Below, in pieces: positions 4,496 to 7,284 of a stretch of 7,284 nt of DNA; the first letter of the stretch is position 1, and each line of letters begins with the position of its first letter. The notes beneath the pieces were generated by a model. That model made no database searches. It had not been told where the DNA came from and saw only the letters and a list, made by a program, of their open reading frames with translations. The position numbers and the translations under genes are program-made. Origin of the DNA: an uncultured Micrococcales bacterium (GTDB lineage: Bacteria; Actinomycetota; Actinomycetes; Actinomycetales; Microbacteriaceae); assembly GCA_903820955.1 (NCBI GenBank), contig CAIJJH010000029.1, forward strand, positions 1 to 7,284, written 5' to 3'.

Positions 4496-6031
4496 ATGAA
4501 GGAACAAATACCCCCGATCCTGAGGCCAGCTGAAGTTTTACCGGTTGAACTCTCGACCCTGGTTTCGCGGTTCTCGCTCGAGCTGGTTTCGGGCGAAGCG
4601 ACCACCGCTGTCACGGGCATAAGCATGAACACCAACGACCTGCGCGAGGGCGACCTTTTCGTCGCAATGCCTGGCTTGAAGACTCACGGAGCGGTGTTTG
4701 CGGGCAAAGCCATCGTACTCGGCGCTAGAGCTGTGATCACAGACTCTGCCGGCTTAGCCCTCATGGGAGAGGTCGGCGTCCCGGTGGCCCGGCTCGAAGA
4801 TCCTCGCCTGCACCTGGGTGATCTCGCCGCTTTTGTCTATGGAAACCTGCCAGAGAAGATGCCCATGCTGTTTGGCACCACGGGCACAAACGGCAAAACC
4901 TCGACTAGCTATATTCTCGAAGCGATTCTTCAGCAACTCGGCCAAGTGACCGGCCTAACCTCGACTGCCGAGCGTCACATTGCCGGCGAGGTGATCGTTT
5001 CTCGCTTGACCACCCCAGAGCCAACCGAAATGCATGCGCTACTTGCCCGAATGCGCGAGGCAAAGGTCAACGCGGTGGCTATCGAAGTTTCGGCCCAGGC
5101 TCTAACTCAGCACCGAATCGACGGCATCCACTTTGACGTGGTCGGCTTCACTAACTTGAGCCACGACCACCTCGACGATTACGCCGACATGGCGGAGTAC
5201 CTGGTCGCGAAGGCCGGACTCTTTCAGCCAAACCGCGCCAAGCGAGGCGTCGTCTGCCTCGATTCCGAATATGGCGAACGGTTTGCCGCCCTAGCCAAAA
5301 TTCCATATGTAACCGTTGCCACCGGCAAGCCTGCGGACTTCACCGTCACGGTTACCGAGGAAGTTCCCGCGCGCACATCCTTTAGCGTGGCCACTCCTAG
5401 CGGCGAGGTTATCGAGTCTTGGCTGCCAATAATTGGTGCTCACATGGCCTCAAACGCCGGGCTTGCCATCGCGATGCTGATCGAAGCTGGCTTTGCGGTT
5501 GATCACATTCGAGAATCGGTTGCCGGCGGCATCCACGCCTACCTACCCGGTCGCACCGAGCGCGTCACCGGTGAAACCGGACCAGATGTCTACGTCGACT
5601 TTGGTCACAGTCCAGACGCCTTCCTGAACACGCTGCGTGCTGTCCGCAAGGTCACTCGCGGCAAAGTTATCATGCTCTTTGGCGCCGACGGCGATCGCGA
5701 CGCATCCAAACGGCCAGCAATGGCTAAGGTCTCCGCTGAAAACTGCGACGTCTTGGTAATCACCGATCACCACCCGAGATTTGAAGATCCGGCCAGCATT
5801 CGCGAAGTATTGGTCGAAGCCGCGCGAGACGCAAAGCCTGAACTTCCTGTTTTCGATATCTCGCCACCCGAAGAGGCCATTCGGCTAGCGGTATCAATGG
5901 CTGGCGTTGGCGATGCTGTTTTGTGGGCAGGACCTGGCCATCAGGACTACCGCGACATCCGAGGGGTTAGAACCCCATATTCGGCGCGGGCTCTGGCTAG
6001 GGCGGCACTCAAGGAGTTTGGTTGGTCATGA
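4496..6031 (+). CDS. murE: MurE-type UDP-MurNAc-tripeptide ligase (third-residue specificity uncertain)
   Basis: MurE ligases use ATP to add the third residue to UDP-MurNAc-L-aa-D-Glu in the cytoplasm. From ATG 4496 the protein has 511 residues. Landmarks are the N-terminal UDP-binding domain (REGDLF, 50-55), the P-loop GTTGTNGKTS (127-136), TTPEP (172-176), NLSHDHLDDY (220-229), the probable carbamylated lysine K239 (AKAGLF) and GDRDASKRP (399-407). Several amino-acid pocket motifs differ from the DAP or Lys enzymes: H425-H-P-R428 in place of DNPR, AGPGHQ (478-483) in place of AGKGHE, and SAQA (199-202) in place of SSHA. The third residue added may therefore not be standard meso-DAP, as in B-type peptidoglycan of Microbacteriaceae. 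An in-frame TTG at 4484 would add four residues and overlap ftsI by 7 bases. ATG 4496 is preferred on start-codon grounds, although its ribosome binding site is weak. The stop overlaps murF by ATGA. Confidence 0.93.
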   Translation: MKEQIPPILRPAEVLPVELSTLVSRFSLELVSGEATTAVTGISMNTNDLREGDLFVAMPGLKTHGAVFAGKAIVLGARAVITDSAGLALMGEVGVPVARLEDPRLHLGDLAAFVYGNLPEKMPMLFGTTGTNGKTSTSYILEAILQQLGQVTGLTSTAERHIAGEVIVSRLTTPEPTEMHALLARMREAKVNAVAIEVSAQALTQHRIDGIHFDVVGFTNLSHDHLDDYADMAEYLVAKAGLFQPNRAKRGVVCLDSEYGERFAALAKIPYVTVATGKPADFTVTVTEEVPARTSFSVATPSGEVIESWLPIIGAHMASNAGLAIAMLIEAGFAVDHIRESVAGGIHAYLPGRTERVTGETGPDVYVDFGHSPDAFLNTLRAVRKVTRGKVIMLFGADGDRDASKRPAMAKVSAENCDVLVITDHHPRFEDPASIREVLVEAARDAKPELPVFDISPPEEAIRLAVSMAGVGDAVLWAGPGHQDYRDIRGVRTPYSARALARAALKEFGWS

Positions 6032-7284
6032 TCAAACTTTCCTTGAGCGAGATAGCAGAGGCGGTCGACGGACGCCTAATCGGCGACAACACGTCGATTA
6101 CAGGTACGGTCGAAACCGATTCAAGACTCGTCCAACAAGGTTCACTTTTTGTCTGCAAGCCGGGTGAAGAAACCGACGGGCACCTTTTCGTCGAACCTGC
6201 CCTTCAAGCCGGCGCCACGGGGCTGATTGTCGAACGCGAAGTAGATTCGACGCTAGGGCAGGTCCTGGTCGCTGATTCGGTCCAAGCCTTGGGCAAACTG
6301 GCCGCCTACGTTCTCGCAAGAGTGCGAGAGAAGGGTGACATCAAAGTCATCGGAATCACGGGCTCAAACGGCAAGACCAGCACCAAAAACATGTTGCGCG
6401 AAATACTGCAACAAATCGGCGAGACAATCGCCCCGATCGAGTCTTACAACAACGAGGTCGGTGCTCCAATTTCGATTCTTAAAATTACGGACGCCACCAA
6501 ATTTTTGGTTGTTGAGATGGGCGCCGGAGGGGTCGGCAGCATCGATTACCTGATGAAAATGACCAAGCCTGACATCGGTGTCCTGCTGAAAGTCGGCATG
6601 GCGCACGCCGGCGAATTTGGTGGCATCGAGACCACTTTGCAGATCAAGGCCGAGTTAGTTCGCGAACTTCCGCCAGCTGCAACTCTGGTCTACAACTCCG
6701 ATGACGCCTTGGTAGCCTCAACGCTCGAGCTCACCGAAGCGCACACGCTTTCGTTTGGAACCGGCGAGGATGCCCTGGTTCGGATCGATGAGCCGATGCT
6801 TTCGCTGGCCGGCACTTCGGCAGAAATCCACTACGCCGATGGATTCACCCAAGAGTTGAACCTGCAAATCCTGGGTGAGCACCAACTCATGAACGCGGCC
6901 GCCGCACTAGCAGTTGCGGAGGTCTTAGGCGTAGACCGCAAGCAGGCGGCTGATGCGCTTGAGCGTATGAAACTGGCCGAGCGCTGGAGGATGCAGCTCG
7001 ATCAACGTGCCGATGGTGTGTTTGTGATCAACGATGCCTATAACGCGTCTCCCGACTCAATGAAAGCCGCGCTCCAAACCCTCGCTCAAATCGGACGTCA
7101 AGGTCACCGAACCATCGCCGTTCTCGGCGAAATGGCCGAACTTGGGGAGTTTGCCATTCACGAGCACGATGCAATCGGCCGGCTCGCGGTTCGCCTAAAC
7201 ATCGACCAGGTTGTCTCGGTCGGCAAGGGCGCCAAGCTAATCCACATGGGTGCCAGCCAAGAGGGCTCATGGGACGGCGAATCG
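6028..7284 (+). CDS. murF: MurF, UDP-MurNAc-tripeptide:D-Ala-D-Ala ligase, C-terminus outside the window
   Basis: MurF joins D-Ala-D-Ala to the UDP-MurNAc-tripeptide, the last cytoplasmic ligation before MraY. Translation from ATG 6028 stays open for 419 codons to the right edge, so the gene is cut, probably close to its end since MurF is usually about 450-480 residues. Visible motifs are DSR (31-33) in the UDP-binding domain, the P-loop TGSNGKTS (111-118), YNNEVGAPISIL (140-151), EMGAGGVGSI (163-172), GMAHAGEFGG (190-199), the LGEHQLMNAAAA block (282-293), NDAYNASPDSM (335-345) and LGEMAELGE (366-374). Lys188 stands where most MurF proteins have Asn before the GxAH motif. The start overlaps the murE stop in ATGA, so the two are translationally coupled. 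mraY and murD would be expected downstream. Confidence 0.95.
   Translation, partial: MIKLSLSEIAEAVDGRLIGDNTSITGTVETDSRLVQQGSLFVCKPGEETDGHLFVEPALQAGATGLIVEREVDSTLGQVLVADSVQALGKLAAYVLARVREKGDIKVIGITGSNGKTSTKNMLREILQQIGETIAPIESYNNEVGAPISILKITDATKFLVVEMGAGGVGSIDYLMKMTKPDIGVLLKVGMAHAGEFGGIETTLQIKAELVRELPPAATLVYNSDDALVASTLELTEAHTLSFGTGEDALVRIDEPMLSLAGTSAEIHYADGFTQELNLQILGEHQLMNAAAALAVAEVLGVDRKQAADALERMKLAERWRMQLDQRADGVFVINDAYNASPDSMKAALQTLAQIGRQGHRTIAVLGEMAELGEFAIHEHDAIGRLAVRLNIDQVVSVGKGAKLIHMGASQEGSWDGES

Noticed and set aside
1..7284. CRISPR arrays, tRNA or rRNA genes, insertion sequences, phage or defence genes
   Set aside because: No spaced repeats, cloverleaf sequences, transposase motifs or terminal inverted repeats were seen. 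The window is almost fully occupied by a conserved dcw operon.

Overview
The window is the start of a division and cell wall (dcw) gene cluster from an actinobacterium. The order is polyprenyl synthetase (divergent), DUF3040 membrane protein, mraZ, rsmH, ftsL-like, ftsI, murE, murF. This order, the FtsL-like protein with a long C-terminal tail, the short DUF3040 gene upstream of mraZ and the sequence style of the Mur ligases fit Actinobacteria. The moderate GC content and the altered MurE amino-acid pocket suggest Microbacteriaceae, possibly a small-genome aquatic member. That family placement is inference, because no search could be run.

Layout: positions 1-276 (minus strand) hold the N-terminal 92 residues of a trans-type polyprenyl diphosphate synthase that continues past the left edge. 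A 37-bp divergent intergenic region (277-313) has, on each strand, a TAnnnT -10 box exactly 6 nt before the start codon and no Shine-Dalgarno. This suggests two back-to-back leaderless transcripts. A 91-aa DUF3040-type protein follows (314-589). The only sizeable non-coding stretch is 590-769. It holds a nested hairpin just after the DUF3040 stop, AT-rich promoter DNA, a tandem GTGGAGTAA-type repeat that is the likely MraZ operator, and a strong ribosome binding site for mraZ.

From 770 to the right edge the genes run on the plus strand with gaps of 18 nt or less, or with ATGA overlaps, as a single operon. MraZ is the transcriptional regulator. RsmH methylates 16S rRNA. The FtsL-like protein and FtsI are divisome parts. 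MurE and MurF (cut by the right edge at residue 419) add residue 3 and D-Ala-D-Ala to the UDP-MurNAc peptide. The polyprenyl synthetase next door may feed isoprenoid chains to lipid carriers or quinones, but its product length cannot be read from this fragment.

I do not see a new multi-gene system; the region is a conserved housekeeping locus. The most interesting details are the diverged MurE motifs (HHPR in place of DNPR, GPGHQ in place of GKGHE, SAQA in place of SSHA, NTN in place of DSR), the divergent leaderless promoter pair, an MurF with Lys in place of a conserved Asn, an FtsI whose only two cysteines are both extracytoplasmic, and the nested hairpin after DUF3040.
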